From Candidatus Marithrix sp. (GTDB taxonomy: Bacteria; Pseudomonadota; Gammaproteobacteria; Beggiatoales; Beggiatoaceae): a stretch of DNA of 64,000 nt. Shown here in pieces: positions 28,695-38,317 of the stretch. Under the pieces are notes generated by a model. It was not told where the DNA came from. It saw only the letters and a program-made list of their open reading frames with translations, and ran no database searches. Location of the stretch: positions 113,617 through 177,616 of the forward strand of contig JADGDS010000008.1 of the NCBI GenBank assembly GCA_016744775.1. The letters are read 5' to 3'. The translations under genes and the position numbers were made by a program. How positions within the stretch are numbered: the stretch's first letter is position 1; every line of letters starts with the position of its first letter.

Positions 28695-28729
28695 CTTATT
28701 TTGGCTCTTGCTTAGCTTCAAAAATTAAG
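28695..28729 (-). pseudogene. Relic of the exbD 3' end
   Basis: Matches 29889-29923 at about 33 of 35 bases and still encodes FEAKQEPK followed by a stop, the exact C-terminus of ExbD. Between this relic and the real exbD end lies the Rpn-type nuclease gene. Confidence 0.85.
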
Positions 28730-28897
28730 AATCGTAAACTGCTTTTGAGTCAGCCCAAAGATTGTTGTTTAATATAGTAAATAAAAGTATAATATTTACT
28801 GATGTTAATTTTGAAAAATACTTCAAAGAATATTTGAAATGGCCTATTTGTGACAATATGGGCCATAAATTGGAATTCAAGCAATCACTGAAAATGA

Positions 28898-28934
28898 TAT
28901 AATCATTGAATTTAAGCTAGTTATTTTCAGGAGC
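28898..28934 (+). promoter_or_regulatory. Probable extended -10 promoter and RBS for the Rpn nuclease gene
   Basis: TGATATAAT (extended -10, TATAAT at 28898-28903) followed 38 bases later by an AGGAG ribosome-binding site and ATG at 28941. A second candidate, TTGTTT-17-TATAAT, lies upstream at 28765-28793. Confidence 0.45.
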
Positions 28935-28940
28935 AAATAC

Positions 28941-29789
28941 ATGAGTAGAAAACTAATAAGCTTTGATTGGGCAATAAAAAAGCTATTAAGAAGCAAAGCC
29001 AATTTCGGTATTTTAGAAGGATTTCTGAGTGAATTACTCAAATTTGACATCAAAATATTAGAAGTATTAGAAAGCGAAAGTAATCCAGATTATCTGTCTG
29101 ATAAATTCAATCGTGTTGATTTAAAGGCAAAAGATCAACAAGGTAATATTATTATTGTTGAAGTTCAATATAGTTATGAATCAGATTATTTACAAAGAAT
29201 ATTGTTTGGTGTTTCAAAAACTATAACAGAACACTTAAAAGAAGGCGATCCTTATGAAGCAATCACCAAAGTAATTTCAGTAAACCTTCTCTACTTTAAT
29301 TTAGGAATTGGAACAGATTATATTTATAAAGGTTGTACTGATTTTGTTGGCATTCATAATAATGATCAACTAAAACTAAGTAAAAAACAGCAACAAAAAT
29401 TTGAACAAAAGACAATTCCTCAATTATTTCCTGAATATTATCTAATAAATATAAATCGTTTTAATGATGTAGCAAAAGATACTTTGGATGAATGGATATT
29501 CTTTTTAAAAAATGAAGAAATAAAGGAAGATTTTAGTGCGAAAGGATTACTGGAAGCCAAAGAAAAATTAGACTTAATGAAATTACCACCAGAACAGCGT
29601 CAAGCTTATGAAATTTATCAAGATGATTTACATTATCAAGCTAGTATGTTTGAATCTAATTATGGTGAAGGTTATTTGGATGCAATACATGAAACAGTAT
29701 TACGTATGCATAAAAAAGGATTAGATATTGAAATGATTGCTGAAATTGCTGGAATCGCACAGAATGATGTTAAAAATATTTTGAACTGA
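28941..29789 (+). CDS. Rpn/PD-(D/E)XK nuclease family protein
   Basis: A 282-residue protein of the Rpn (recombination-promoting nuclease, PDDEXK_2 'transposase-like') family. The nuclease core is visible as VDLKAKDQQGNIIIVEVQ (Asp ... Glu-x-Gln, about 53-70), and the C-terminal helical segment MHKKGLDIEMIAEIAGIAQNDV is typical. Rpn proteins nick DNA and promote RecA-independent recombination; many are mobile accessory genes. It lies between the exbD 3' end (with a split family B palindrome) and an exbD 3' relic. Confidence 0.85.
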   Translation: MSRKLISFDWAIKKLLRSKANFGILEGFLSELLKFDIKILEVLESESNPDYLSDKFNRVDLKAKDQQGNIIIVEVQYSYESDYLQRILFGVSKTITEHLKEGDPYEAITKVISVNLLYFNLGIGTDYIYKGCTDFVGIHNNDQLKLSKKQQQKFEQKTIPQLFPEYYLININRFNDVAKDTLDEWIFFLKNEEIKEDFSAKGLLEAKEKLDLMKLPPEQRQAYEIYQDDLHYQASMFESNYGEGYLDAIHETVLRMHKKGLDIEMIAEIAGIAQNDVKNILN

Positions 29790-29809
29790 TTTATGATCAG
29801 GTACTTATC

Positions 29810-29869
29810 AGACCTGTCAGGTTTTTAATACGCAGTCACGGAGCGAAGCGGAGTAAACCTGACAGGTCT
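29810..29869. repeat. Palindromic repeat, family B with enlarged loop (copy 3)
   Basis: Arms AGACCTGTCAGGTTT (29810-29824) and AAACCTGACAGGTCT (29855-29869) are those of family B but in swapped order and separated by a 30-base loop that contains CGGAGCGAAGCGGAG. The other copies have almost no loop. Confidence 0.8.
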
Positions 29870-29890
29870 AAAACCCTACCCTACAGATAC

Positions 29891-30316
29891 TTATTTTGGC
29901 TCTTGTTTAGCTTCAAAACTTAAACGCACGAATCCTAAATATCTAGCTGCTTCCATTGCTTTCATCACAGCATGATGTGGTGCATTTTTATCCGCACTAA
30001 TTAATAATTTAGGATCTTTTTCATCAGCCGCAGCATCTTTTAAAGCGCGTTTTAAAGTATCTAATTGAGTATTAACCAAACTATGTTTCCTATCATTAAT
30101 CGCAAATTCTCCATTTGCATCAATAATAATTCTTATTAACTTTTGTTGATGATTTATCTTCTCCCCACTCGCCACAGGTAAATTAATTTTCAACTGTGAC
30201 TCTTTATCAAAAGTAGTTGTCATCATAAAAAAAATCAGCAACAAAAATACAGTATCAATTAAGGGAGTTAAATTAACACCAAAATTATCATGTTTCTTAT
30301 TCCGAGAAAATTTCAT
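29891..30316 (-). CDS. exbD: ExbD/TolR-family biopolymer transport protein
   Basis: A 141-residue protein with a short cytoplasmic start, one transmembrane helix with the key aspartate (TPLIDTVFLLLIFFMM) and a periplasmic domain. With ExbB it forms the proton-driven stator complex. The start overlaps the exbB stop as ATGA. In many gammaproteobacteria this exbB-exbD pair precedes msbA or lpxK; here the next lipid A gene is 4.3 kb downstream. The last about 35 bases are duplicated at 28695-28729. Confidence 0.9.
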   Translation of the reverse strand: MKFSRNKKHDNFGVNLTPLIDTVFLLLIFFMMTTTFDKESQLKINLPVASGEKINHQQKLIRIIIDANGEFAINDRKHSLVNTQLDTLKRALKDAAADEKDPKLLISADKNAPHHAVMKAMEAARYLGFVRLSFEAKQEPK

Positions 30317-30918
30317 GAGCGGCGTTCAGCTTCTAATAACTCTATTAATCTAATTGCTTCTTGTTCCATAGATAATGTCAAATTATCAACTTTCGCACGA
30401 AAATAACGATAAAATATAAAAGCAGGAATCGCAACAATTAAACCAGCGGCAGTTGTAATTAAAGCCTCAGAAAGACCATTTGACAATACCGCAGGATGAC
30501 CCAATCCTACTTCTCCAATCATCGCAAACATTTTAATCATGCCTGATACTGTACCTAATAAACCTAATAAAGGTGCTATTTCAGCAATGCTACCTAAAAT
30601 ATTTAAACGCTTTTCAAGTTTCGCAGTTACTTGACGACCCGCATCTTCCATACTAGATTTCATCATAGAACGATTTCTATGCACTAAACCAGAAGCTAAA
30701 ATATACCCTAAAAGTGAATGGTTACGTAAAAAAACTAGACGCTGATTATCTAACTTACCTTCATCCATCCATTTCCAAACTTGAGCCACCAAAGTTGTAG
30801 GGATAATAATATTTTTTCTTAAAGCCCAAAAACGTTCACCAACAATTGCCATTACTATTATAGAACATAGGATAATTGGCCATATCGCTATCCCACCAGA
30901 GCTAATAATTTCAAACAC
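30313..30918 (-). CDS. exbB: MotA/TolQ/ExbB proton channel family protein
   Basis: A 201-residue inner-membrane protein with three transmembrane segments (about 8-27, 106-128, 148-172) and the conserved proton-channel motif APLLGLLGTVSGMIKMF. It starts at a GTG with an AAGGA site 8 bases upstream. It pairs with ExbD to energise an outer-membrane process; its position ahead of lpxK suggests a link to lipid A or envelope transport rather than to TonB. It is divergent from folP with only 17 bases between the annotated starts, so promoters must overlap coding sequence or folP must start later. Confidence 0.9.
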   Translation of the reverse strand: MFEIISSGGIAIWPIILCSIIVMAIVGERFWALRKNIIIPTTLVAQVWKWMDEGKLDNQRLVFLRNHSLLGYILASGLVHRNRSMMKSSMEDAGRQVTAKLEKRLNILGSIAEIAPLLGLLGTVSGMIKMFAMIGEVGLGHPAVLSNGLSEALITTAAGLIVAIPAFIFYRYFRAKVDNLTLSMEQEAIRLIELLEAERRS

Positions 30919-30935
30919 TTACAATTCCTTTCATT

Positions 30936-31763
30936 ATGTTAAAATTTAAATTTTACCATTTAAAAGGAATAAACGTGCAAAAAGTGATGGGTATAGTCAA
31001 TGTAACTCCTGATTCATTTTCAGATGGCGGACTTTTTTTATCTCAGAATAATGCTTTTAAACATGCAAAACAATTAATTGCAGAAGGTGCGGATATTATT
31101 GATATTGGCGGCGAATCCACACGCCCCGGTGCTGAGCCAGTGTCTGTACAAGAAGAGTTAGATCGCGTCATTCCACTAGTAGAAAAAATTCGCGCTGAAT
31201 TCTCAGTTTCAATTTCAGTTGATACTAGTAAATCGCTTGTTATGAGTGAGGCTATTGCTGCGGGTGTTGACATTATTAACGACGTAACGGCATTAACTGG
31301 AGAAGGCAGTATAACAGCCGTTGCCGCTTCAAATACTGTTAAAGTTTGTTTGATGCATATGCAAGGTGAACCAAGAATTATGCAAAAAAATCCAAAATAT
31401 GATAATGTGATTGAAGACATAAAAGCGTTTTTGCTAATGCGTACACAAGCATGTGTAAATGCTGGAATTGCCTCAAATCGAATTATTATTGATCCCGGAT
31501 TTGGTTTTGGTAAAACCGTGGTGCATAATTTGCTATTAATGAAAAATTTACAGGTGTTTTCTCAACTGGGTTATCCAGTCTTGGTAGGTATTTCACGCAA
31601 GTCATTTATTGGCAATATACTAAATAAGCAAGTGACCGAACGTTTATATGGCAGTTTAGCCTTAGCTGTTTTAGCTGTAAGCAAGGGTGCGAATATTATT
31701 CGTACTCATGACGTTGCCGCAACAGTAGATGCACTAAAAATGACAGATTCTGTCTTAAATTAA
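30936..31763 (+). CDS. folP: Dihydropteroate synthase FolP
   Basis: A 275-residue TIM-barrel enzyme joining p-aminobenzoate to dihydropterin pyrophosphate in folate synthesis. Motifs MGIVNVTPDSFSDGG and GGESTRPGA (pterin and phosphate loops) and SRKSFIG are intact. The ATG at 30936 gives the same N-terminal length as E. coli FolP but has no ribosome-binding site. A GTG at 30975 is preceded by AAGGA at good spacing and would still leave the first beta strand, so it may be the real start. It is followed by glmM after 63 bases, as in other gammaproteobacteria. Confidence 0.95.
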   Translation: MLKFKFYHLKGINVQKVMGIVNVTPDSFSDGGLFLSQNNAFKHAKQLIAEGADIIDIGGESTRPGAEPVSVQEELDRVIPLVEKIRAEFSVSISVDTSKSLVMSEAIAAGVDIINDVTALTGEGSITAVAASNTVKVCLMHMQGEPRIMQKNPKYDNVIEDIKAFLLMRTQACVNAGIASNRIIIDPGFGFGKTVVHNLLLMKNLQVFSQLGYPVLVGISRKSFIGNILNKQVTERLYGSLALAVLAVSKGANIIRTHDVAATVDALKMTDSVLN

Positions 31764-31826
31764 CCAAAGAATTCAACCTTTTCCCAGTAATTTATCATTA
31801 AATCATTGTTAATATAGGATATTTTT

Positions 31827-33179
31827 ATGAAACGCAAATATTTTGGTACCGACGGTATTAGAGGCGAAGTAGGCACAGGAGTCATTAATCCTGAATTTGT
31901 TTTAAAATTAGGTTGGGCAGTTGGACGAGTATTAAGAAATGGCTCTAACTCAAATCAAGTTTTAATAGGTAAAGACACTCGTATTTCTGGTTATATGTTT
32001 GAATCAGCTTTACAAGCAGGTTTATCAGCAGCTGGTATGGAAACTCGCTTATTGGGACCCATGCCTACACCAGCAATTGCTTATTTAACTCGTACATTTC
32101 ATGCAGTTGCAGGAATTGTTATTAGTGCATCGCATAACCCTTATCAAGATAATGGAATTAAATTCTTTTCTAGTACTGGCAAAAAATTACCAGATGATGT
32201 AGAACTGGCAATTGAAGCTGAAATGGATAAAAGCCTGCAAGTCGTAGCTTCTGAGAGATTAGGTAAAGTAACACGTATAGAAGATGCCGCTGGGCGTTAT
32301 ATTGAATATTGTAAAAGTACTATTCCGTTTGATATAAGTTTAAAAGGCTTAAAAATTGTAGTTGATTGCGCTCATGGTGCGACTTATCATACAGCTCCAA
32401 ATGTATTTAAAGAATTAGGTGCAACTATAGAAACTATTGGTACTCAACCAAATGGTACTAATATCAATGCAGGCTATGGTTCCACTCAACCTCAAGCTTT
32501 ACAAACAGCAGTTGTTTATCAAAATGCGGATTTAGGAATTGCATTAGATGGTGATGGTGATCGCGTCTTAATGGTAGATGGACAAGGAAATTTATTAGAT
32601 GGTGATGAATTATTATTCATAATTGCTCAAGCACGTCATAAAGCCGGTACTTTACGTGGTCCAGTTGTTGGTACTGTAATGAGTAATTTAGGTTTGGAAC
32701 AAGCTCTTGAAAAGCAAGGAATTTCTTTTGCTAGATCTGCGGTTGGAGATCGTAATGTTTTAGAAATGTTGGAACAAAAGGGCGGAAATCTAGGTGGAGA
32801 ATCATCTGGTCATATTCTGTGTTTAGATCGTACCACCACAGGTGATGGTACAATCATAGCCTTACAAATATTAGCCATTATTCAACAAACAGGTTTACCT
32901 TTACATATATTAAAAAGTGGAATGACAAAATGTCCACAACGCATGATTAATGTAAGAGTTAAACCGGGAATGGATATAGTTTCATTACCATCAATAAAAA
33001 ATGCAGTAGAAGAGGCTGAACAAGAATTAAGTAGTGATGGTAGAGTTTTATTACGCCCTAGTGGCACTGAACCATTAGTGCGCGTAATGGTTGAGGGTGT
33101 GAATAGACAAAAAGTTGATACTATAGTACATCAATTAGCAGATGTAGTTAAAACTGAAGCCGCTGCTGCTCACATTTAA
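31827..33179 (+). CDS. glmM: Phosphoglucosamine mutase GlmM
   Basis: A 450-residue enzyme converting glucosamine-6-phosphate to glucosamine-1-phosphate for peptidoglycan and lipopolysaccharide. The active serine S102 lies in [12 protein letters not shown]. The metal loop DGDGDRVLM and the phosphate-binding [10 protein letters not shown] near the C-terminus are complete. It is preceded by an AGGA site and by folP, so a folP-glmM operon is likely. The last 32 bases overlap the 3' end of the convergent secreted-protein gene. Confidence 0.96.
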   Translation: MKRKYFGTDGIRGEVGTGVINPEFVLKLGWAVGRVLRNGSNSNQVLIGKDTRISGYMFESALQAGLSAAGMETRLLGPMPTPAIAYLTRTFHAVAGIVISASHNPYQDNGIKFFSSTGKKLPDDVELAIEAEMDKSLQVVASERLGKVTRIEDAAGRYIEYCKSTIPFDISLKGLKIVVDCAHGATYHTAPNVFKELGATIETIGTQPNGTNINAGYGSTQPQALQTAVVYQNADLGIALDGDGDRVLMVDGQGNLLDGDELLFIIAQARHKAGTLRGPVVGTVMSNLGLEQALEKQGISFARSAVGDRNVLEMLEQKGGNLGGESSGHILCLDRTTTGDGTIIALQILAIIQQTGLPLHILKSGMTKCPQRMINVRVKPGMDIVSLPSIKNAVEEAEQELSSDGRVLLRPSGTEPLVRVMVEGVNRQKVDTIVHQLADVVKTEAAAAHI

Positions 33180-33726
33180 CACGCAACTTAGCCGCTGCTT
33201 GATTCGCTATCTTTAAGACTTTGTTATGAAGGCTTTGATTATTATTCAAAGTCTTTTCAATACCTTTTAAGATCCAACTTGGTAAATCTGGGCTTTGAAA
33301 ATTACTGATGTTGGGTTGAAAATCTATAAATTTTAAATCACAAATTTCTTCACCAGTTTTAGTTAAAACTGGATTTACCATCATAGATGTGTGCAAAACT
33401 TGCCCTTTTCCATTAATATTCTTCATAATAAGATTAGCAAATACTGGATGTTTTGGCAGACTAATCTTATCTTCTCCTAAAATAGTATGTAGTTCCTGTG
33501 GATTTACTTTTAAACGAATATCAGATGATATTTCAACAGCTTGAACTAAGCCAAAGCTTCTTCTCAGTAAAGATTTATCGTTTGATGATGTGCGTAAGTC
33601 ACATATTAAGAGTTGATTTTTAATCACTGGTTTGCCATCAGGAGAATTAGCGCACTCAATATCTTTAGAAAACGCGCTTGAAGAAATTAACAAAATTGAG
33701 TAAATTACTAGGTGAATCTTATTCAT
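33148..33726 (-). CDS. Secreted hypothetical protein
   Basis: A 192-residue protein with a signal peptide ([20 protein letters not shown]) and no recognisable domain. The mature part contains three or four cysteines ([31 protein letters not shown]), compatible with periplasmic disulfides. The gene ends inside glmM, overlapping its tail by 32 bases on the opposite strand. Its start lies within 20 bases of the divergent CcsA-like gene. Confidence 0.6.
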   Translation of the reverse strand: MNKIHLVIYSILLISSSAFSKDIECANSPDGKPVIKNQLLICDLRTSSNDKSLLRRSFGLVQAVEISSDIRLKVNPQELHTILGEDKISLPKHPVFANLIMKNINGKGQVLHTSMMVNPVLTKTGEEICDLKFIDFQPNISNFQSPDLPSWILKGIEKTLNNNQSLHNKVLKIANQAAAKLRVKCEQQRLQF

Positions 33727-33746
33727 ATTACATATCCAAGGTTAAA

Positions 33747-34502
33747 ATGACTTTATTAACGATAATTTTATATTTACTTGTAGTTATATTTTATAACTAT
33801 AAATCTATTATACTAATTGTAGGTGGATTTGCAATCAGCCTACATGCTATATTGTTATATCAGAATATAGTAACAGATGCAGGCTTAAATTTTGGTTTTT
33901 TTAACGCTGTATCAATGATGGTTTGGATGATTGCACTATTATTATTAGCTGCTATAAAACAGGGTGTAGAAAATTTAATTCTAGTAATATTTCCAATCGC
34001 AGCAATAACTATTGGTGTAGAAGCTTATTTTCATACTGAACATATTTTAGCACCTGATCAGGCTTTTGGAGTTAGTTTTCATATTTTATCTTCTATTATT
34101 GCTTATAGTTTATTGAATATTTCGGCATTACAAGCAATATTTTTAGCTTTTCAAGATTATCAATTACGTCACAAGCATCCAATATCAGTAATTAAAGCTT
34201 TACCTCCATTACAAGTAATGGAAAAATTATTATATCAAATGATTGCGTTAGGTTTAATATGGTTAAGTTTAAGCTTGATCACCGGTATTGTTTTTATAGA
34301 AAATCTATTTGCACAACATTTAGTACATAAAACCATATTATCTGTTATTGCTTGGACTGTATTTTCCATATTACTTTGGGGACATTTCAGTTATGGTTGG
34401 CGCGGCAAAACGACAATACGATGGACTTTAATTGGATTTGCAGTATTGATGCTTGGTTATTTCGGTACTAAATTAGTATTAGAATTAATTTTACATCGTT
34501 AG
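33747..34502 (+). CDS. CcsA/YpjD-type inner-membrane protein
   Basis: A 251-residue polytopic protein with about eight transmembrane helices; the ATG at 33747 is preferred because the longer frame begins with a TTG and lacks support. It belongs to the cytochrome c assembly (CcsA/CcmC) superfamily, YpjD branch: a conserved histidine lies in FGVSFHILSSIIAYSLL and a C-terminal WGHFSYGWRGKTTIRW resembles the family's haem-handling end. YpjD members are single-gene inner-membrane proteins of unclear function often near ffh, which is not seen here. Confidence 0.75.
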   Translation: MTLLTIILYLLVVIFYNYKSIILIVGGFAISLHAILLYQNIVTDAGLNFGFFNAVSMMVWMIALLLLAAIKQGVENLILVIFPIAAITIGVEAYFHTEHILAPDQAFGVSFHILSSIIAYSLLNISALQAIFLAFQDYQLRHKHPISVIKALPPLQVMEKLLYQMIALGLIWLSLSLITGIVFIENLFAQHLVHKTILSVIAWTVFSILLWGHFSYGWRGKTTIRWTLIGFAVLMLGYFGTKLVLELILHR

Positions 34503-34550
34503 ATCGGTGACGTTTAGCTGAAAATTTGACAACTAAATTTGAATTTTAAA

Positions 34551-34589
34551 TCCCCCTAACTCCCCTTTTATTAAAGGGGGGGGGCTAGA
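34551..34589. repeat. C-run/G-run imperfect palindrome
   Basis: TCCCCCTAACTCCCC ... AAAGGGGGGGGG, same style as the inner hairpin at 12573-12600 and the hairpin at 38967-38994. Located in the 241-base gap before ilvA; no leader peptide or T-box was recognised in the rest of the gap. Confidence 0.6.
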
Positions 34590-34743
34590 AAATTGGCATC
34601 GCTATTGCTATATACTAGGTACCATGATGATAACTACTCCTACCTAGTTTGCAATGATGGTTAGGTGCAGTGAATGCTGGTCACATTCGACTGTACCACC
34701 AATTTTTCCTTTCTGACTGTTCTAATTATGATACCATTTCATA

Positions 34744-36267
34744 ATGAATGACAATAATTTCTATCTCAAAAAAATTCTTCAAGCCCGTGTTTATGATGTC
34801 GCTGAAAAAACGCGATTAGATAAGGCTAATACTCTTTCAAAAAAATTTAATAATCATATTTGGATTAAAAGAGAAGATATGCAATCAGTCTTTTCTTTTA
34901 AAATCCGTGGTGCATATAATAAAATTAGTTCTTTGCCAATAGATATTGCTGCTAAAGGTATCATAGCTGCTTCTGCTGGTAATCATGCTCAAGGTGTAGC
35001 ATTATCAGCGGCTAAGTTAAATATACCCGCTATAATCGTAATGCCTAAAACCACACCGGATATTAAGGTTGCCGCTGTACGTAGTTATGGTGCTGAGGTA
35101 GTATTACATGGTACTACTTATGATGATGCTAGTAATTATGCCAAGCAGTTAGTTATAGAAAAACAGCTTACTTATATACATCCATATGATGATGCTGATG
35201 TGATTGCAGGGCAAGGCACTGTTGGTATGGAAATATTGCAACAACATAATAAGCCTTTGGAGGCTATTTTTATTCCTGTTGGTGGCGGTGGTTTAATTGC
35301 TGGTATCGCTTCTTATGTAAAATATTTACGACCAGAAATAAAAATCATCGGAGTAGAACCTGATGATGCGCCTTGTTTATATGAAGCTTTAGCAGCTAAT
35401 GAGCGTGTGATTCTTGATCAAGTAGGTATTTTTGCTGATGGTGTGGCAGTACGACAAGTTGGAGAATTACCTTTTGAAATTGCACAGACTTATGTTGATG
35501 AAGTATTGTTAGTCAGTGCTGATGAAATCTGTGCCGCTATTAAAGATATTTTTGATGAAACACGTAGTATTGTAGAACCAGCAGGAGCTTTAGCTTTAGC
35601 CGGTTTGAAGCAATATATTGATCGAGAACAATGTGAGGATAAACATTTAGTAACTATTGCCAGCGGCGCAAATATGAATTTTGACCGTTTAGGTTATGTA
35701 GCTGAACGCACTGATATTGGTGAACGACGTGAAGCTTTAATGGCAGTTACAATTCCAGAAGAGCCGGGTAGTTTCCGTAAGTTCTGTCATGCAATTGGAC
35801 AACGTGTCATCACAGAATTTAATTATCGTTATGCCGATGATCACAAAGCTCATGTATTTGTTGGTGTACGTTTAGCGGCAGGAACTGAAGAAAAAGATAA
35901 GTTAATTAGTAGTTTGACTGAAAAAAACTACTCAGTAGTAGATATGACAGACAATGAAATAGCAAAATCTCATATTCGTCATATGGTAGGTGGGCATCCA
36001 CCACATTTATTAAATGAACGCCTATATAGATTTGAATTTCCAGAAAGACCGGGAGGATTATTACATTTTCTAACACGTCTGGGAGAACGTTGGAATATTA
36101 GCTTATTCCATTATCGTAATCATGGAGCCGCTTATGGACGAGTATTGGTAGGAATCCAAGTAGCGGATGAACAATTAACCGAATTCCAAGAATTCTTAGA
36201 TAATTTAAATTATGCTTGTTGGAAAGAAGTTGATAATCCTGCTTATCAGTTGTTTTTGAAGGATTAA
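34744..36267 (+). CDS. ilvA: Threonine ammonia-lyase, biosynthetic (IlvA)
   Basis: A 507-residue PLP enzyme that deaminates threonine to 2-oxobutanoate, the first step of isoleucine synthesis. The PLP lysine lies in SFKIRGAYNKI, the phosphate loop is GGGGLIAG, and two ACT-like regulatory domains occupy residues about 330-505 (VTIPEEPGSFRKF and FEFPERPGGLLHF). This places it in the isoleucine-inhibited biosynthetic class, close in length to E. coli IlvA (514). It stands alone with no other ilv gene near. A large MITE-like repeat follows. Confidence 0.95.
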   Translation: MNDNNFYLKKILQARVYDVAEKTRLDKANTLSKKFNNHIWIKREDMQSVFSFKIRGAYNKISSLPIDIAAKGIIAASAGNHAQGVALSAAKLNIPAIIVMPKTTPDIKVAAVRSYGAEVVLHGTTYDDASNYAKQLVIEKQLTYIHPYDDADVIAGQGTVGMEILQQHNKPLEAIFIPVGGGGLIAGIASYVKYLRPEIKIIGVEPDDAPCLYEALAANERVILDQVGIFADGVAVRQVGELPFEIAQTYVDEVLLVSADEICAAIKDIFDETRSIVEPAGALALAGLKQYIDREQCEDKHLVTIASGANMNFDRLGYVAERTDIGERREALMAVTIPEEPGSFRKFCHAIGQRVITEFNYRYADDHKAHVFVGVRLAAGTEEKDKLISSLTEKNYSVVDMTDNEIAKSHIRHMVGGHPPHLLNERLYRFEFPERPGGLLHFLTRLGERWNISLFHYRNHGAAYGRVLVGIQVADEQLTEFQEFLDNLNYACWKEVDNPAYQLFLKD

Positions 36268-36303
36268 TTATCCAATTTGAACTGTTATTTTTTCATTAAT
36301 CAC

Positions 36304-36478
36304 TTATGTTACGCACCCTCGTTCCCACGCTCCAGCGTGGTAACGCATGAATAGACGCTCCAGCGTCGAGTGTTTTTTTTTCTTATACTTGCTTCATGAC
36401 ATTGGGTTTACTCGACGCTGGAGCGTCTGTACATGCGTTACCACGCTGGAGCGTGGGAACGAGAGTGCGTAACATCAG
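36304..36478. mobile_element. MITE-like palindromic element with 8-base flanking direct repeat
   Basis: Long near-perfect inverted repeat: ATGTTACGCAC at 36306 pairs with GTGCGTAACAT ending 36475, and the arms continue through CGTTCCCACGCTCCAGCG, GGTAACGCATG and GACGCTCCAGCGTCGAGT to a T-rich centre. TTAATCAC occurs directly on both sides (36296-36303 and 36479-36486), consistent with a target-site duplication. There is no coding capacity. A shorter, decayed relative lies at 58003-58106. Confidence 0.8.
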
Positions 36479-36508
36479 TTAATCACAGTTCAAAACACTT
36501 TATAAAAA

Positions 36509-37291
36509 ATGACAAATTACAATCCACCTTTTGATTTTACACATGATATTATTGATTTAATTGAAAAAATAGGTGAAGCATTAGGACATTGGTCAGCATT
36601 TGGAATGTCAGATTCTCCACAATTACGGCGAAGTAATCGTATTCGTACTATTCAAGCTTCCTTAGAGATTGAGAACAATACTCTTAGTGTAGAACAAGTA
36701 ACGGCTGTATTGGATGGTAAGCGCGTTTTGGGCTTACCAAGAGAAATTAAGGAAGTACAAAATGCCTTTGTTGCTTATGAACAAATGAATCAATGGAAAG
36801 CTGATAATTATGAACATTTGCTAGAAGCTCATGCGGTGTTAATGGATGGTTTGCTAGATTCTCCCGGTAAATGGCGTACAACTGGAGTTGGTATTTATAG
36901 AGGCAATACTTTAGTACATATGGCACCACCAGCCAGTCAAGTTTCAAGATTAATGGATGATCTATTGAATTGGTTAAAATCTGAACCAATTCATCCTTTA
37001 ATTGCCAGTTGTATCTTTCACTATGAATTTGAATTTATTCATCCTTTTGCAGATGGTAATGGGCGCATGGGGCGATTATGGCAAACATTAATTTTAAGTA
37101 ACTGGAAACCAATTTTTGCATATTTGCCAGTAGAAACAGTGATTCGTGATAAACAACAAGTTTATTATAAAGCATTACGTGATTCAGATCAGGCAGCAAA
37201 TTCTACAATATTTGTCAAATTTATGTTACAAGCTCTGCTTACTGCTATGGAAGATGTGACACCAAATAATCAACAATTATCACTTTTTTAA
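36509..37291 (+). CDS. Fic family protein
   Basis: A 260-residue Fic protein with the complete core HPFADGNGRMGR and an N-terminal inhibitory-helix motif SLEIENN (S-x-x-x-E-N). The C-terminus (LQALLTAMEDV...) resembles Fic proteins that carry a winged-helix tail, here shortened. AMPylation of an unknown target is expected. It follows a MITE-like element and precedes a decayed second Fic gene, so this ilvA-queE interval is a small accessory island. Confidence 0.87.
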   Translation: MTNYNPPFDFTHDIIDLIEKIGEALGHWSAFGMSDSPQLRRSNRIRTIQASLEIENNTLSVEQVTAVLDGKRVLGLPREIKEVQNAFVAYEQMNQWKADNYEHLLEAHAVLMDGLLDSPGKWRTTGVGIYRGNTLVHMAPPASQVSRLMDDLLNWLKSEPIHPLIASCIFHYEFEFIHPFADGNGRMGRLWQTLILSNWKPIFAYLPVETVIRDKQQVYYKALRDSDQAANSTIFVKFMLQALLTAMEDVTPNNQQLSLF

Positions 37292-37613
37292 TAAATCATA
37301 AAACTAAAATCAATACAGTTTACAGAAGACGAGGGTAAACCGTAAAATAGAAGAAAGTCAAATGCAATTGATTATCTCAACTAATTGTTAAATAGTTTGC
37401 TCGATTCCAATCATTATGGTCATGAAGTAGATAATTTTATTTTTTTCAATATGGATATTTCTACTTTAGAGAAAAATTGTCAACCAGAGCAAATTTTTGA
37501 ATTTTATGGATGTGGGGCAAATAACATTGGGTGCATTATCAGAATCTGACATAGATATAGAATTAAAGAAATTAAAACTTTCTAAAGAAGCACAACTATT
37601 TCTTACATATTAG
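37292..37613. other. Non-coding or decayed sequence between Fic genes
   Basis: No open gene. Short stop-interrupted frames (for example one encoding GQITLGALSESDIDIELKKL near 37510-37590) look like decayed coding sequence ahead of the Fic pseudogene, but I do not recognise a family. Confidence 0.4.
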
Positions 37614-38273
37614 CTCAAACAAAACTTGGATAGAAAACTGATTATTAAACCAAATAAACCAAAAGCAATAATGCTTGCTAAGCGTCAATTACCTGAGTTT
37701 GTATATGATGCAGTAAATTTAGAGGGAATTAATTTTACTCTACCATAAATTATGACTTTATTAGATGGAGTTACAGTTGGTGGACATAAAATTAGTGATC
37801 AACAAATTGCATTAAATCAAGCTGATACATGGCGAACATTATTTAAATTAATAGAACAGAATAAATTTTAAATTACTGTTGAAACAGTATGCGCTCTTCA
37901 TTTCATAGCTGCCAAAGAGGAAGCTTTGGAATGGGGTAAATTCCGTTCAGAAGCAGATTTGTTACCAGAATTGTTTGATAAAATGGTAGATGATGCTGCT
38001 AAAATAGAAGATGTTTATGATCAAGCCATTCATTTTTTTCTTATAATGGCTCGATGTCAATTTTTTTATGATGTCAATAAGCGCATGGGGCGTTTTATCA
38101 TGAATGGGCTTTTATTAAGCTTTGGCTATCCTGCCATTAATCTTCCAGCTAGAAGACAATTAGAATTTAATCAATTGATGCTAAGTTTTTATCAAACAGG
38201 TGATCAGACAGCAATGAATAGCTTTTTACGTTCCTGCTTAGATGAAAGAATCATTAAAATTATGAATGAATAA
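37614..38273 (+). pseudogene. Decayed Fic family gene
   Basis: One reading frame encodes a Fic-like protein broken by two TAA stops (37746 and 37869). Recognisable pieces are LPEFVYDAVNLEGINFTLP, LLDGVTVGGHKISDQQIALN and the core QFFYDVNKRMGRFIMNG, followed by LPARRQLEFNQLML. The active loop reads DVNKR, as in the Fic subgroup with a D-G-N-K-R loop, so the Gly is also changed. The last 115 codons remain open but lack the N-terminal half. Confidence 0.82.
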
Positions 38274-38317
38274 TAGTAACTAACATGTTAAATAGGTGAA
38301 TTTCTGTTAATATTAAT

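Noticed and set aside
28683..28721. TTG start extending the Fic protein
   Set aside because: The extension reads through the exbD relic in another frame; the ATG at 28682 fits the family better.
28941..29789. Rpn gene as a classical IS transposase
   Set aside because: It is a PD-(D/E)XK nuclease-type protein with no terminal inverted repeats of its own; the flanking repeats belong to gene-end duplication and family B.
34503..34743. Attenuator or T-box ahead of ilvA
   Set aside because: No leader peptide with Ile/Thr/Leu/Val codon runs or T-box sequence was seen; only a G/C-run palindrome.
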